A stretch of DNA of 64,000 nucleotides, taken from positions 2,330,877 to 2,394,876 of the forward strand of contig NZ_JMEX01000008.1 of NCBI RefSeq assembly GCF_000760735.1, written 5' to 3'. Shown here one piece after another: positions 28,197 through 37,035 of this stretch. A model generated the notes under the pieces. The model worked only from the letters and a program-made list of their open reading frames with translations, ran no database searches and was not told the DNA's origin. The translations under genes and the position numbers were made by a program. How positions within the stretch are numbered: the stretch's first letter is position 1; every line of letters starts with the position of its first letter. This DNA comes from Rhodococcoides fascians A44A. GTDB taxonomy: Bacteria > Actinomycetota > Actinomycetes > Mycobacteriales > Mycobacteriaceae.

Positions 28197-29416
28197 CACA
28201 CGGTGCCCTGACCCGCGAAGTGCGCGACCTCGTCCTCGGTGTACCCGCCCAGGCGGTGCAGAACCTCGGTGGTGTGCTCGCCCAAACTCGGACCTGGCCA
28301 ACGCACGCTGCCATCGGTGCGGCTGAAACGGGGGAAGGTGTTCTGCATCGGAACCGAGCCCAGCACCGGGTGCTCGGTCTCGATGATGCTGCGGCGAGCG
28401 ATGAACTGCTCGTCTTCGAGCATGTCCGACGGCCGATAGATCTTGCCGGACGGGACAGCATGCTCGTGCAGAAGCTTCTCCAGCTCGGCGGCGTCGAGAC
28501 CGGCAGTGAACTCGGCGACGAGGCCGTCCAGCTGTTGCTGCCGCTCACCGCGCGCAGTGTGAGTGGCGAAGCGCTCGTCCACGGCCAGCTCCGGCTGGCC
28601 CATGGCCTCGGCGAGTCGAGCGAAGACGGTGTCCTGGTTGGCGGCAATCAGAATCCACGCACCTTCCTTGGTCGGGTACACGTTGCTCGGCGCCACGTTC
28701 GGCAGGATCGCGCCGCTTCGTTCGCGCTGGTAGTTGGCGATAACCCACTCGGGAACAAGGGATTCCATCACGCCGAGCACGGCTTCGTAGATCGCGGAGT
28801 CCACCACCTGGCCACGGCCGCTGCGGGTGCGCTCGAACACCGCTCCCAGAGTCCCGATGGCCGCGAACAAAGCAGCAAGCGTGTCGCCTATCGAAATGCC
28901 CACGCGCGACGGAGGAGTGGACGGATCGCCGACGACGTACCGGAGCCCACCCATGGCCTCACCGATCGCTCCGTACCCGGCCCGTGACGAATACGGGCCT
29001 GTCTGACCGAAACCCGACACCCGCGTCAGAATCACGCTCGGGTTGAGCTCGGACAACTGTTCGTACCCCAGTCCCCAGCGTTCCAGCGTGCCCGGCCGGA
29101 AATTCTCGACGACGATATCGGCATTCCGGATGAGGCGCTTCGCGATCGATTGTCCCTCCGTGGTGCGCAAGTTGACGGTGACCGACTGCTTGTTGCGACC
29201 GACGACGGACCACCACATGGACTCGCCCTTGGGGAGCGTGCGTCCCCACGCGCGCATCGGATCACCGCTTCCTGGTTGTTCCAACTTGACGACCTCGGCA
29301 CCGAGGTCGCCGAGTATCTGGCCGCAGAACGGGCCGGCGATGAGCTGGCCCATCTCTATCACTCGCAGCCCGGCCAAGGGGCCGGCCGAACCGTCGGATC
29401 GGGGCTGTTCCGTCAT
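28196..29416 (-). CDS. Class III (CaiB/BaiF) CoA-transferase
   Basis: Activates an organic acid by moving CoA from a donor such as succinyl-CoA. The 406 aa protein starts LAGLRVIEMGQLIAGPFCGQ and has LGAEVVKLEQPGSGDPMR, RNKQSVTVNLR and GISIGDTLAALFAA, where the Asp of GD is the expected covalent catalytic residue. Full family length. ATG 29416 fits family N-termini; ATG 29452 in the same frame would add a 12-residue extension overlapping the promoter region. First gene of the leftward catabolic operon; the permease gene diverges from it. Confidence 0.88.
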   Translation of the reverse strand: MTEQPRSDGSAGPLAGLRVIEMGQLIAGPFCGQILGDLGAEVVKLEQPGSGDPMRAWGRTLPKGESMWWSVVGRNKQSVTVNLRTTEGQSIAKRLIRNADIVVENFRPGTLERWGLGYEQLSELNPSVILTRVSGFGQTGPYSSRAGYGAIGEAMGGLRYVVGDPSTPPSRVGISIGDTLAALFAAIGTLGAVFERTRSGRGQVVDSAIYEAVLGVMESLVPEWVIANYQRERSGAILPNVAPSNVYPTKEGAWILIAANQDTVFARLAEAMGQPELAVDERFATHTARGERQQQLDGLVAEFTAGLDAAELEKLLHEHAVPSGKIYRPSDMLEDEQFIARRSIIETEHPVLGSVPMQNTFPRFSRTDGSVRWPGPSLGEHTTEVLHRLGGYTEDEVAHFAGQGTV

Positions 29417-29495
29417 GAGCGCTGTCCGTTCTGTGAGCGAGTATGTATGCATTCAGTGGTTCAAGAGGTGTCTGCAGGCTACATAAGCACAGAAA

Positions 29496-29503
29496 TGTAT
29501 ACA
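29496..29503. promoter_or_regulatory. Candidate GntR/FCD operator (TGTATACA)
   Basis: A perfect 8-base palindrome inside AATGTATACAAAC, midway between the divergent CoA-transferase and permease genes and just upstream of the rightward -35 box. It fits the TNGTNNNACNA-type site used by FadR-group GntR proteins. A related TATGTATGCAT lies at about 29446. Confidence 0.6.
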
Positions 29504-29508
29504 AACGC

Positions 29509-29538
29509 TTGACTTTGGTGATGCAAGACACATAGCGT
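29509..29538 (+). promoter_or_regulatory. Candidate promoter for GntP permease
   Basis: TTGACT at 29509-29514 and TAGCGT at 29533-29538 with an 18-base spacer, about 75 bases before the permease start and directly beside the candidate operator. The -10 box is a weak match. Confidence 0.4.
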
Positions 29539-29611
29539 GCCGAAGTGATCGAGGCTCGCTCGCGGGCCGTCGATCGCCGCACGGTTCGGACACGAGAAGG
29601 GCACCCGCTCA

Positions 29612-31030
29612 ATGGAATCAATGTCGCTGGTCCACATCGCCATCAGCGTTGTCGGAGTGGTTGCCATCATCGTGGCCTTCAAGATCGAGCCGGTGATCGC
29701 GCTGGTCCTGGGCGGCGGATATCTGGGAATCGCGACCGGGCAGGGATTCGCCGGTACGACGACCGAGATGGTCGAGGGCTTCGGCTCGGTGATGACCGAG
29801 ATCGGGCTGTTCATCGCGTTCGGCGTACTGCTGGGAGCGCTGGTGGAAGCACTCGGCGTTCCTCAACGGGTGGCCGAGGGGATGCTGCGAATCTTCGGGC
29901 GACGAGGGTTGCCCTACGCACATGGACTCTCGCTCGGAGTTGTTCTCGCATCGGTGTTCGCCGACGTGCTCATCGTCCTGTCCGGCCCGCTCACCCGACA
30001 CGCCTCGAGCAAGCTGGGGAAGAACGGGCACGGTCTGCTCTCGGGCGTCGCGATCACCGGCATCACAGCCGGCCTCGTCTTCGTCGTGCCGGGCACCGCA
30101 CTGATGGCGGTGGTCGGCATCCTGGGCATCCCGATCGGAACCGCCCTTCTCTACGCGCTACCCCTCGGAATCGTGGCCATCGTCGTGACCGTTGCCGTGT
30201 ACTCGACCCTCATCCGTATCGGACTGTGGGACGAAGCGCGTGACGAATCGGAGAGCCTGGGTGAGGCGGTTGCAGTCGGGGCCGAGAACAATTCGGCCAC
30301 CGCTGAATCCGACTCCTCCGAAGGTGGCTCAACTCGAGGGAAGCGCACCGGGACGGTGACAGCGACACGGCCGAAGGACTCGGTGCCTCCGCTGTTGCTC
30401 CTTGCCAGCCCGCTGATCGTCGCCGTCGGCCTGATGCTCACCGGTGCGTTCCTGGCGGTGTTCGGAGTGGAGGGCCCGGTGACGGACGCGCTCGGCAACG
30501 TCAGCTTCGCACTGTTCGTCGGGGTCTGCCTCGCGTATGTCCTGGCGCGTCGCTACCTCGGAGTCGAGAAAGTATCGGCCGCAGTCGGCAGCGGAATGCG
30601 TACCAGCGGCTCGATCCTCATTCTCACCGGCGTGGGCGGAGGATTCGCTGCCCTCGTCAACGGTTCCGGTGTGGGTGACCAACTGACGAACATGTTCGGA
30701 GCGAGCGGCGGCGCACCCATCCTGGTTGCCTGGATCATCGCGGCCATCCTGCACGCTGCCGTCGGATCCATCACCCTCGGCGCAATGACAGCAGTCGGCA
30801 TTCTCGGACCCGTCGTCGCCGCAGCAAGCCCCAGCGGCGCAACGCTTCTCGCATTGGCCGCGCTCGCGGGCGCTCTCTTCGGAGGTCTACCGAACGCCAA
30901 CGGATTCTGGTTGTTCAAGTCCGTCTACGGGTTGTCCGTCCGCGGAACCCTCAAGACCTACACCCTCGGCCCGTCGATCTGCTCCGTCGTCTCCTTGGTG
31001 CTCATCCTCATCGTGTCGACCGTGGTGTAG
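29612..31030 (+). CDS. GntP family organic-acid:proton symporter
   Basis: Brings an organic acid into the cell for the neighbouring CoA-transferase and lyase. The 472 aa protein has about 12 membrane helices, with SVFADVLIVLSGPL and GSITLGAMTAVGILGP in the transport core and a long polar cytoplasmic loop (about residues 205-260, rich in Glu/Ser/Lys). ATG 29612 or ATG 29621 could be used; GAGAAGGG lies a little upstream. The 3' end overlaps the convergent mannosyltransferase gene by 23 bases. GntP proteins carry gluconate and also other hydroxy or keto acids, so gluconate should not be assumed here. Confidence 0.87.
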   Translation: MESMSLVHIAISVVGVVAIIVAFKIEPVIALVLGGGYLGIATGQGFAGTTTEMVEGFGSVMTEIGLFIAFGVLLGALVEALGVPQRVAEGMLRIFGRRGLPYAHGLSLGVVLASVFADVLIVLSGPLTRHASSKLGKNGHGLLSGVAITGITAGLVFVVPGTALMAVVGILGIPIGTALLYALPLGIVAIVVTVAVYSTLIRIGLWDEARDESESLGEAVAVGAENNSATAESDSSEGGSTRGKRTGTVTATRPKDSVPPLLLLASPLIVAVGLMLTGAFLAVFGVEGPVTDALGNVSFALFVGVCLAYVLARRYLGVEKVSAAVGSGMRTSGSILILTGVGGGFAALVNGSGVGDQLTNMFGASGGAPILVAWIIAAILHAAVGSITLGAMTAVGILGPVVAAASPSGATLLALAALAGALFGGLPNANGFWLFKSVYGLSVRGTLKTYTLGPSICSVVSLVLILIVSTVV

Positions 31031-31739
31031 CACCCCAGACAGTCGTCCGCCAGAGTGCTTCGAGGATCACTGCGCGGCTCATCTTGCTCGTGCCGAGTTC
31101 TCGTTCACGGAAGGTGATGGGCACCTCGGTGATACCCAGACCCGCCCGATGCACGATCAACGCCATCTCCACCTGGAAGCTGTATCCCTTCGACGTCACC
31201 GAATCCAAGTCCATCGACGTCAGGGCGTCAGCGGTGAAGACCCGGTAACCCGCGGTCGCGTCGCGAACTCTCAGAGGCGTCAGTAGACGGACATAGCTGT
31301 TCCCGGCCCGCGAGAGGACCTTCCGGGTCCACGGCCAGCCCTCGGTACGCCCGCCGGCGACGTACCGAGAGCCGATGACCAGGCCGACGCCCGCGTCGGC
31401 CGATGCCTGGATCATCGCCGGCAGATGCTCGGGAGCATGGCTACCGTCGGCGTCCATCTCCACCAGACGAGTGAACCCCCGTTCGAGTCCGATGCGGAAC
31501 GCATCGAGATACGCCGTCGCGAGGCCCGATTTCGCGGGCCTGTGCAGCACCGAGATGCGCGGGTGTTCCGCGGCCAACGCGTCGGCGATATCTCCGGTTC
31601 CGTCCGGGCTCGAATCGTCGATCACCAGAATCGATGCACCGGGCACCGCAGCGAGTGTGCGGTGGACCAGCGGCTCGATGTTGCTGGACTCGTTGTAGGT
31701 GGGCACGCACACGAGCACGCCGGCGAAGTCATGTGTCAC
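31008..31739 (-). CDS. Polyprenol-phosphate mannose synthase (Ppm1/DPM1-like GT2)
   Basis: Makes polyprenyl-phosphate-mannose (or another polyprenyl-phosphate sugar), the donor for GT-C transferases outside the membrane. The 243 aa soluble protein shows VLVCVPTYNESSNIEPLV, LVIDDSSPDGTGDIAD, FTRLVEMDADGSHAPEHLPAM with the metal-binding DAD, and GSRYVAGG, all typical of DPM1-like synthases. It has no fused acyltransferase domain. GTG 31739 overlaps the stop of the giant GT fusion by four bases, so donor synthesis and user are co-translated. Confidence 0.9.
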   Translation of the reverse strand: MTHDFAGVLVCVPTYNESSNIEPLVHRTLAAVPGASILVIDDSSPDGTGDIADALAAEHPRISVLHRPAKSGLATAYLDAFRIGLERGFTRLVEMDADGSHAPEHLPAMIQASADAGVGLVIGSRYVAGGRTEGWPWTRKVLSRAGNSYVRLLTPLRVRDATAGYRVFTADALTSMDLDSVTSKGYSFQVEMALIVHRAGLGITEVPITFRERELGTSKMSRAVILEALWRTTVWGATPRSTR

Positions 31740-34700
31740 CGCTCCAACACCTTCGGGGTCCAGACGAGGTAGTAGCCGGCGAACTCGTCGTAGCGGGTGA
31801 AGGGGACTCGATTGGACAGACGATACGGAGTCTCCGCCGTCGTGAGATATTCGTTGATCTGCTTGCCGTTCTCGGTGTTGAGGTTGAGGTAGATCGTGCC
31901 GAAGTGGGACTGGTCGATCGCCTCGCGGTACGCCGGCATCCCGGTCTTGTTGCCGTAACCGAGCGCAAAGGTGTCCGTCCACAGAATCGGCTCCACCTCA
32001 CCGCGCAGGGCGTAACGCTGAGCCGAAGGTTCCTCGCCCAGAATCGCTTTCCCTGGAGACGCAGCGATCTCGACGCGAAGTGCCGCGACCATGGCGGTGT
32101 CGTCGACCCATGTCGTCAAGAACTGCTGAGACTGAGTGAACCCGAGTACCGACTGCATCACCAGAACCGCACCGGCCACCGGTATCCCGACCCACTTGGC
32201 TCGAATGATCAACCACGCCAACAGAGCACCCGCCAGTGGCGCGGCGAAGACCAGACCGAAGGCGACGTGCTTGGAGAGCGACGTCTCCTCGCCGATCCGA
32301 ATCTGCTGGGCCGGTCCGATGACCGAGAAAGCCAACATGACGAGCCCGATCGGCCACCGTCGGTACTGCGTCGCCGCGCCCACCAGCGCCAGGAGAAGGA
32401 TCGCGCCGACCCACGTCGCGACGTTCGTCGACAGCAGTGATGCCGACGCGGGGGAAATGGGCGTCCGGTTGGTTGTCGTCGACATGATTCCCGGAATGAG
32501 ATCCTGAGCCCAGAAGATCAGGATGAAAAAGGCCGTCGCCGTGCCCGACGCGAGCATGAGCAGAGCCTGGCGCGCCGCACCCCAGCGGATGCTCGGCCAC
32601 GCCAGGATCATGCCGATCACCGCGACGCCGGGCGCATAGACCGCCGTCGCATACTTCGTCAGGAACGCAAGAGCGAGGATCGCGCCGATGACCGGAGCCC
32701 ACAACAGCGAATTCTGTTGAGCACTGCGCACAGTGAGCCAGAGCGCGACGGCGACGAGGCTCATGGCCATCGCGTCGAACGTCGCCATGTGGGACACGAA
32801 GATCACCGATCCCGACAACGTGAACGCGGCAGCCCCCAACAGTCCTGCCAGCGTGCCGAACAAGCGGTTACCTATTCCGTAGACGGCGACGATGGCAACC
32901 CAGGTGAAGAACAAGCTGACCAGCCGGGCCGCTTCCAGACCGCCGACCGTATCGGCGAGCGCACCCAACACCGGGAACAACCCCGGCGCGCCCGACAGAT
33001 AGCCGCCCGGGTACTCGGTCACGGTGGCACCGTCGGCGACGTGCTCGAGCATGCGATGACCGATGAACAGGTACAGACCCTCGTCCTGGAACGCGGTGCT
33101 GTTGGAACCCGGCCGCAGCGAAAGAACCGCCGAGACAACGGCCATGACGAGCAGCCACGGCCATGCCGCGGACGCCGACCACTCGATGCGGATCCTGCGT
33201 CGACGCTCCGGCACTCTCTCGGACGACGGTGGCTGGGTGAAGGTCATGACCTCCGACCGAAACAGTCTGCGGCGGAGCGTCATCGGATCCAGCAACGACG
33301 GGAACTCCGTGCGCCAGAACATCAACGGATAGACGACGATCAGGTTGAAGACAGCGAAACCGATCATCGGAGCGTAGTTGGACCACCCGTACTGCGGTGC
33401 CCGCCAGAAGATGCCCACCCACATCAGCACCTGCACCAGGACCAACCAGGACGTCATGACGCGTTTGACGCGCCTCGCGGTGGTCGAGCGCGTCTTGATT
33501 CCGGTGGCCTGCCAGGCATCGGTACGTCCGCGCATGACGTCGACGACCGCGAGGGAGTGGATGTAGGAGTAGAAGGCCTGAACGCGATCGAGTCCGAGGG
33601 TGCTCTCGCGGCCCATGGTGATGACCGGTACCAGCGCGAAGCGCACCACCATGGCCAGGAACACGAACAGGTAGTTGTTGATCGACACATCGTCGGGCGC
33701 GAGGAACGCCATCAGAATCGGCGGCAGCGCAATGACATACACGTTCACCGCAGTGTCGATGTAATACAGGAACCCGGACCAGAAGCACAGACGCTGACGA
33801 AGCGTGAACGGCATCTTGTGGAAATCGCGTGACTTCAGCAAGCTCATGGATCCGTTGGCCCAGCGGTACTGCTGGTTGGCGAACTGGTCCAGAGTCTCCG
33901 GGCACAAACCCTTGGACACCACGACGGGGACGTACCGCGTCCGGAACCCGACGCGCATGAGGTCGACGCCCGTGTAGACGTCCTCGCTGTGCTCGATCGC
34001 CGAAAATCCGCCGCCGAGTTCCAACGCGCTCCGACGGTAGATGGCGCAGGTGCCGACGCAGATGGACGCGTCGCTCCTGTCCCGCGCGGCCTGGATCCAG
34101 CGGTAGAACAGTACCTGTGTGGCGCCCGCGGCGTACTCCATCCAGTTCATTCGGTGCGCGGTGTCGAAGAACTGCGGACTCTGCACGATCGCCACGTCGT
34201 CCTCGGTGGTGTACGGCATGAGCTCGTGCAGATAGTCCGGCCGGGGCACGAAATCCGCGTCGAAGATGGTGATGAACTCTCCGTGGGACTCGTCGAAACC
34301 GAACCGCAGATTGCCTGCCTTCTTGAGGAATCCACGGTTGGGGCGCACTCGGTACTCGTAGCCGAAGGTCTCCGCCAGCTCGCGGACACTGCCCCGGTCC
34401 GAGTCGTCCAGCACGTACACGGTGATCTCGCCGGACCAATCCAACCGGCTGACATGCCAGAACGTGTTGTGCAGCACAGCAATGTCTTCCCCGGCGCTGG
34501 GAAGGAACACATCGACACTCGGATAGTGAACCGGCGCGTAGGAACGCACGCGTGCGATGTGTCCGGCCAAGGTGTCTCGACGCGGTTGCACGGACGTGAG
34601 CAGGGAGACGACCATCGCCGTCGTCGTGATGGCAAGGGGAATCAGCAGGGGTATGGCCCACATCTGGCCCTGGACGAGATACAGCAAGCTGACCGTCGTG

Positions 34701-34876
34701 AGAAAACCGCCGAACGTGGAAGCCAAAGGAATCCAACGATTCTCACTCTGCAGATAGGAATCACGTTCGACGTCCGTCGGCGGCGACGGTAAACCTGGAT
34801 CGGTAGGAGGGGACACGAGCGCTGGATCGACGGACCGGGATGCAATCGCAATCCGGTCCTCGTATGTAGATGTCAT
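31736..34876 (-). CDS. Fusion: cellulose-synthase-like GT2 plus GT-C (PMT/ArnT-like) transferase
   Basis: A 1046 aa membrane protein. Residues about 40-600 are a processive GT2 of the cellulose-synthase/BcsA type: two N-terminal helices, VYVLDDSDRG, FDADFVPRPDYL (DxD), the EHSEDVYTG acidic motif and QQYRW (the QxxRW signature), then several helices. Residues about 610-1046 are a GT-C protein with STAFQDEGLYLFIGHRML, whose first-loop acidic pair is expected in PMT/ArnT enzymes, and about ten helices. ATG 34876 is chosen by family start; the ribosome-binding site is weak. Coupled to the Ppm1-like gene; a GH26 hydrolase diverges from it. It may build and decorate one polymer. Confidence 0.85.
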   Translation of the reverse strand: MTSTYEDRIAIASRSVDPALVSPPTDPGLPSPPTDVERDSYLQSENRWIPLASTFGGFLTTVSLLYLVQGQMWAIPLLIPLAITTTAMVVSLLTSVQPRRDTLAGHIARVRSYAPVHYPSVDVFLPSAGEDIAVLHNTFWHVSRLDWSGEITVYVLDDSDRGSVRELAETFGYEYRVRPNRGFLKKAGNLRFGFDESHGEFITIFDADFVPRPDYLHELMPYTTEDDVAIVQSPQFFDTAHRMNWMEYAAGATQVLFYRWIQAARDRSDASICVGTCAIYRRSALELGGGFSAIEHSEDVYTGVDLMRVGFRTRYVPVVVSKGLCPETLDQFANQQYRWANGSMSLLKSRDFHKMPFTLRQRLCFWSGFLYYIDTAVNVYVIALPPILMAFLAPDDVSINNYLFVFLAMVVRFALVPVITMGRESTLGLDRVQAFYSYIHSLAVVDVMRGRTDAWQATGIKTRSTTARRVKRVMTSWLVLVQVLMWVGIFWRAPQYGWSNYAPMIGFAVFNLIVVYPLMFWRTEFPSLLDPMTLRRRLFRSEVMTFTQPPSSERVPERRRRIRIEWSASAAWPWLLVMAVVSAVLSLRPGSNSTAFQDEGLYLFIGHRMLEHVADGATVTEYPGGYLSGAPGLFPVLGALADTVGGLEAARLVSLFFTWVAIVAVYGIGNRLFGTLAGLLGAAAFTLSGSVIFVSHMATFDAMAMSLVAVALWLTVRSAQQNSLLWAPVIGAILALAFLTKYATAVYAPGVAVIGMILAWPSIRWGAARQALLMLASGTATAFFILIFWAQDLIPGIMSTTTNRTPISPASASLLSTNVATWVGAILLLALVGAATQYRRWPIGLVMLAFSVIGPAQQIRIGEETSLSKHVAFGLVFAAPLAGALLAWLIIRAKWVGIPVAGAVLVMQSVLGFTQSQQFLTTWVDDTAMVAALRVEIAASPGKAILGEEPSAQRYALRGEVEPILWTDTFALGYGNKTGMPAYREAIDQSHFGTIYLNLNTENGKQINEYLTTAETPYRLSNRVPFTRYDEFAGYYLVWTPKVLER

Positions 34877-35028
34877 GGAGGCCAATCGACTGTTGTAGTT
34901 TCGATCGCAGAGGAAGAAAGATGGTCGACGCTGACCTGAGTGACACCCGACTTCCTGAAACCTACCTCGAGTTTGGTTTGACCGCTTTTCGAAACCTGTC
35001 CGCTGTTCGACCGACACATTGGATCCTC

Positions 35029-35973
35029 ATGACCCGCTTCACGCTCGCGTCCCTGGCTGTGGTCACGACGGCAGTGCTCGCAGCGGCAAGTTGTGCGGCC
35101 ACCGCGGACACGCCACCGCGAACGTTCGGCCTGTCCTCGCAAGGCGAGAACTCGGGCGTCGCGACGGCGTTCACGACCGGGGATGCGCTCGACCGGTCCC
35201 CGGAAGTGATCAACTACTTCGAGGCGTGGGCCTGGGAGCGCCCACTCGCGCTCGACACCCTGTACGACATTCACGACCGAGGAGCCATCCCCGCCGTCAC
35301 GTGGGAGCCGTGGCATCCCGACGAAGGTGAGTATCAGGAACGATTCCGACCCGCGCGGATCGCAGCGGGAGAGTTCGACGAATACATCACCGGATGGGCG
35401 AGAAGTGCCGCCGAGTTCGACCAGCCGATGCAGCTGAGGTTCGGACACGAAATGAACGGCAACTGGTACCCGTGGTCGGTGGACGGTTCACGCTCGACCG
35501 CCGAGGACTACGTCGCCGCCTACCGCCGGGTGCACGACATTTTTCTCCAAGCCGGAGCCAGCAAAGTGCAATGGGTGTGGTCCTACGACGCCAGCAGCGA
35601 CCGCCCAGGAGGGCTGGACATCGCTGCGCAGACCTACCCCGGCGACCTCTACGTCGACCTCGTGGGAATCGACGGATACAACGGCGGGGGTGAAGGGACG
35701 TACTGGCAGACCCCGGACAACCTCTTCGCCGACGCCATCGCGACCGCGAACTCGGTGGCACCCTCCAAGCCTGTGTGGATCTACGAAACCGGCAGCGGAG
35801 ATGCCCTGGGAGACAAAGCGCAATGGATCACCGACCTCTTCGCCTACCTCGGCACCACCCGCGTCTCGGGGCTGCTCTGGTTCGACTTCGACAAACCAGG
35901 CGAAGCCAACTGGTTGCTCGAAAGTCCGCAATCGGCACTGGATTCCGCCCGAGCAGCGCTGAGGGAATGGTGA
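35029..35973 (+). CDS. Exported glycoside hydrolase family 26
   Basis: Likely an endo-hydrolase (mannanase-, beta-1,3/1,4-glucanase- or xylanase-like) acting on the polymer made by the adjacent synthase. The 314 aa protein has a lipoprotein-like signal (LASLAVVTTAVLAAASC, Cys22), then GH26 features: LRFGHEMNGNWYPW with acid/base Glu at about residue 141, WVWSYDAS, and WIYETGSGD with the nucleophile Glu at about 253. ATG 35029 gives the signal at the N-terminus, but ATG 34921 has the better ribosome-binding site (GAGGAAG) and would add 36 residues. Hydrolase genes of this sort often accompany polysaccharide synthases. Confidence 0.85.
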   Translation: MTRFTLASLAVVTTAVLAAASCAATADTPPRTFGLSSQGENSGVATAFTTGDALDRSPEVINYFEAWAWERPLALDTLYDIHDRGAIPAVTWEPWHPDEGEYQERFRPARIAAGEFDEYITGWARSAAEFDQPMQLRFGHEMNGNWYPWSVDGSRSTAEDYVAAYRRVHDIFLQAGASKVQWVWSYDASSDRPGGLDIAAQTYPGDLYVDLVGIDGYNGGGEGTYWQTPDNLFADAIATANSVAPSKPVWIYETGSGDALGDKAQWITDLFAYLGTTRVSGLLWFDFDKPGEANWLLESPQSALDSARAALREW

Positions 35974-35979
35974 TGCGGG

Positions 35980-36663
35980 TCAGTCGCAGCAGTTGCAGTG
36001 ATCGGCTCCGGCCGAGGCTTGCGCGGATACCGGCGTCGCGCAGCAGGTGTCGCCCTTCCACGCGTTCAGCCCTTCCTTGACGGCCAGGCCGGCGATCACC
36101 AGTGCCGCGATCGGATCGGCCCAGGCCCACCCGAAGAGGCTGTTGAGCAGGAGCCCGACCAGCAGGACGGCCGACAGGTACGTGCACAACAGTGTTTGTT
36201 TGGAGTCCGCTACCGCGCTCGCCGACCCGAGCTCTCGGCCTGCACGTCGCTGAGCCCAGGACAGTGCAGGCATGATGGCCAAACTCACTGCCGCGAGCGC
36301 AATTCCGATGGTCGAGTGTTCGGCATCGGCGGCTCCGAAGAGTGTCCGGACGGCATCCACCGTGACGTAGAGCGCGAGCCCGAAGAACGAGAACGCAATG
36401 ATGCGGAGCGCGACCTTCTCCCTCGACTCCGGATCCGAGGCCGAGAACTGCCACGCAACCGCGGCCGCGGACGAGACCTCGATGATCGAGTCCAAACCGA
36501 ACCCGATCAGTGCCGTCGAAGACACCCGGGCACCCTCGGAAATGGCGATGACCGCCTCGACGACGTTGTAGGCAATCGTCGCCGCCACGAACCACCGAAT
36601 TCGCCTGGACAGCACTGCCCGTCGACGAGCGTTCGGAACCGGGAGTCCGATGTCGGTGGCCAT
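35980..36663 (-). CDS. Cation diffusion facilitator-like metal transporter with Cys-rich tail
   Basis: Probably exports a heavy metal ion. The 227 aa protein has five to six membrane helices, GFGLDSIIEVSSA (metal-binding Asp of the CDF core) and WADPIAALVIAGLAV. It ends DTCCATP...DHCNCCD, six Cys and one His likely to bind soft metals such as Cd, Pb or Zn, and lacks the long cytoplasmic CDF domain. ATG 36663 overlaps the stop of the ArsR gene by one base. Sensor and exporter therefore form one unit. Confidence 0.85.
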   Translation of the reverse strand: MATDIGLPVPNARRRAVLSRRIRWFVAATIAYNVVEAVIAISEGARVSSTALIGFGLDSIIEVSSAAAVAWQFSASDPESREKVALRIIAFSFFGLALYVTVDAVRTLFGAADAEHSTIGIALAAVSLAIMPALSWAQRRAGRELGSASAVADSKQTLLCTYLSAVLLVGLLLNSLFGWAWADPIAALVIAGLAVKEGLNAWKGDTCCATPVSAQASAGADHCNCCD

Positions 36664-36992
36664 CAGCAGCAGTCCTCGGTGGTCGACGCCGGGCAACACG
36701 TGGGATCCACGGCGAGAACGACCTGCAGCAGATCGTCCAGAGCCCGCCCGATGTTGGCGTCGGCCAGCTCGTAGCGTGTTCTCCGGCCATCCGGCACCGC
36801 GACGACCAAACCGCAGCCACGCAAGCACGCGAGGTGATTCGACATCTTCTGACGTGTCACGCCCAGGTCTGCCGCAAGCTCGGCGGGGTAGGCCGGCGCT
36901 TCCTTCAGCGCCAGCAGTACCCGCGTACGGGTCTCATCCGACAGGGCATGGCCGAAGCGCGACAGCACCGATACACGGGTCAGGACGTCCAT
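36663..36992 (-). CDS. ArsR/SmtB family metal sensor, CmtR-like
   Basis: A metal-responsive repressor, 109 aa, with a winged-helix (ELAADLGVTRQKMSNHLACLRGCGLV). CLRGC gives the Cys pair four residues apart used by the Cd/Pb sensor CmtR, and the C-terminal DPTCC...EDCC could supply the third ligand. It precedes and overlaps the CDF exporter, and a perfect inverted repeat 28-43 bases before its ATG is a good operator candidate. The inference of Cd/Pb sensing rests on the Cys spacing only. Confidence 0.88.
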   Translation of the reverse strand: MDVLTRVSVLSRFGHALSDETRTRVLLALKEAPAYPAELAADLGVTRQKMSNHLACLRGCGLVVAVPDGRRTRYELADANIGRALDDLLQVVLAVDPTCCPASTTEDCC

Positions 36993-37019
36993 ACCGGTGA
37001 CTGTACATCGAAATCTGTA

Positions 37020-37035
37020 TTCAGGAAATACTGAA
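37020..37035. promoter_or_regulatory. Inverted repeat, candidate operator for metal sensor
   Basis: TTCAG, six bases, CTGAA: a perfect repeat placed at core-promoter distance upstream of the ArsR-type gene and abutting the stop of the preceding gene. Good position for autorepression. Confidence 0.55.

Noticed and set aside
26591..31030. Itaconate degradation operon
   Set aside because: CoA-transferase and lyase fit, but no itaconyl-CoA hydratase is present and the lyase is not of the CitE type.
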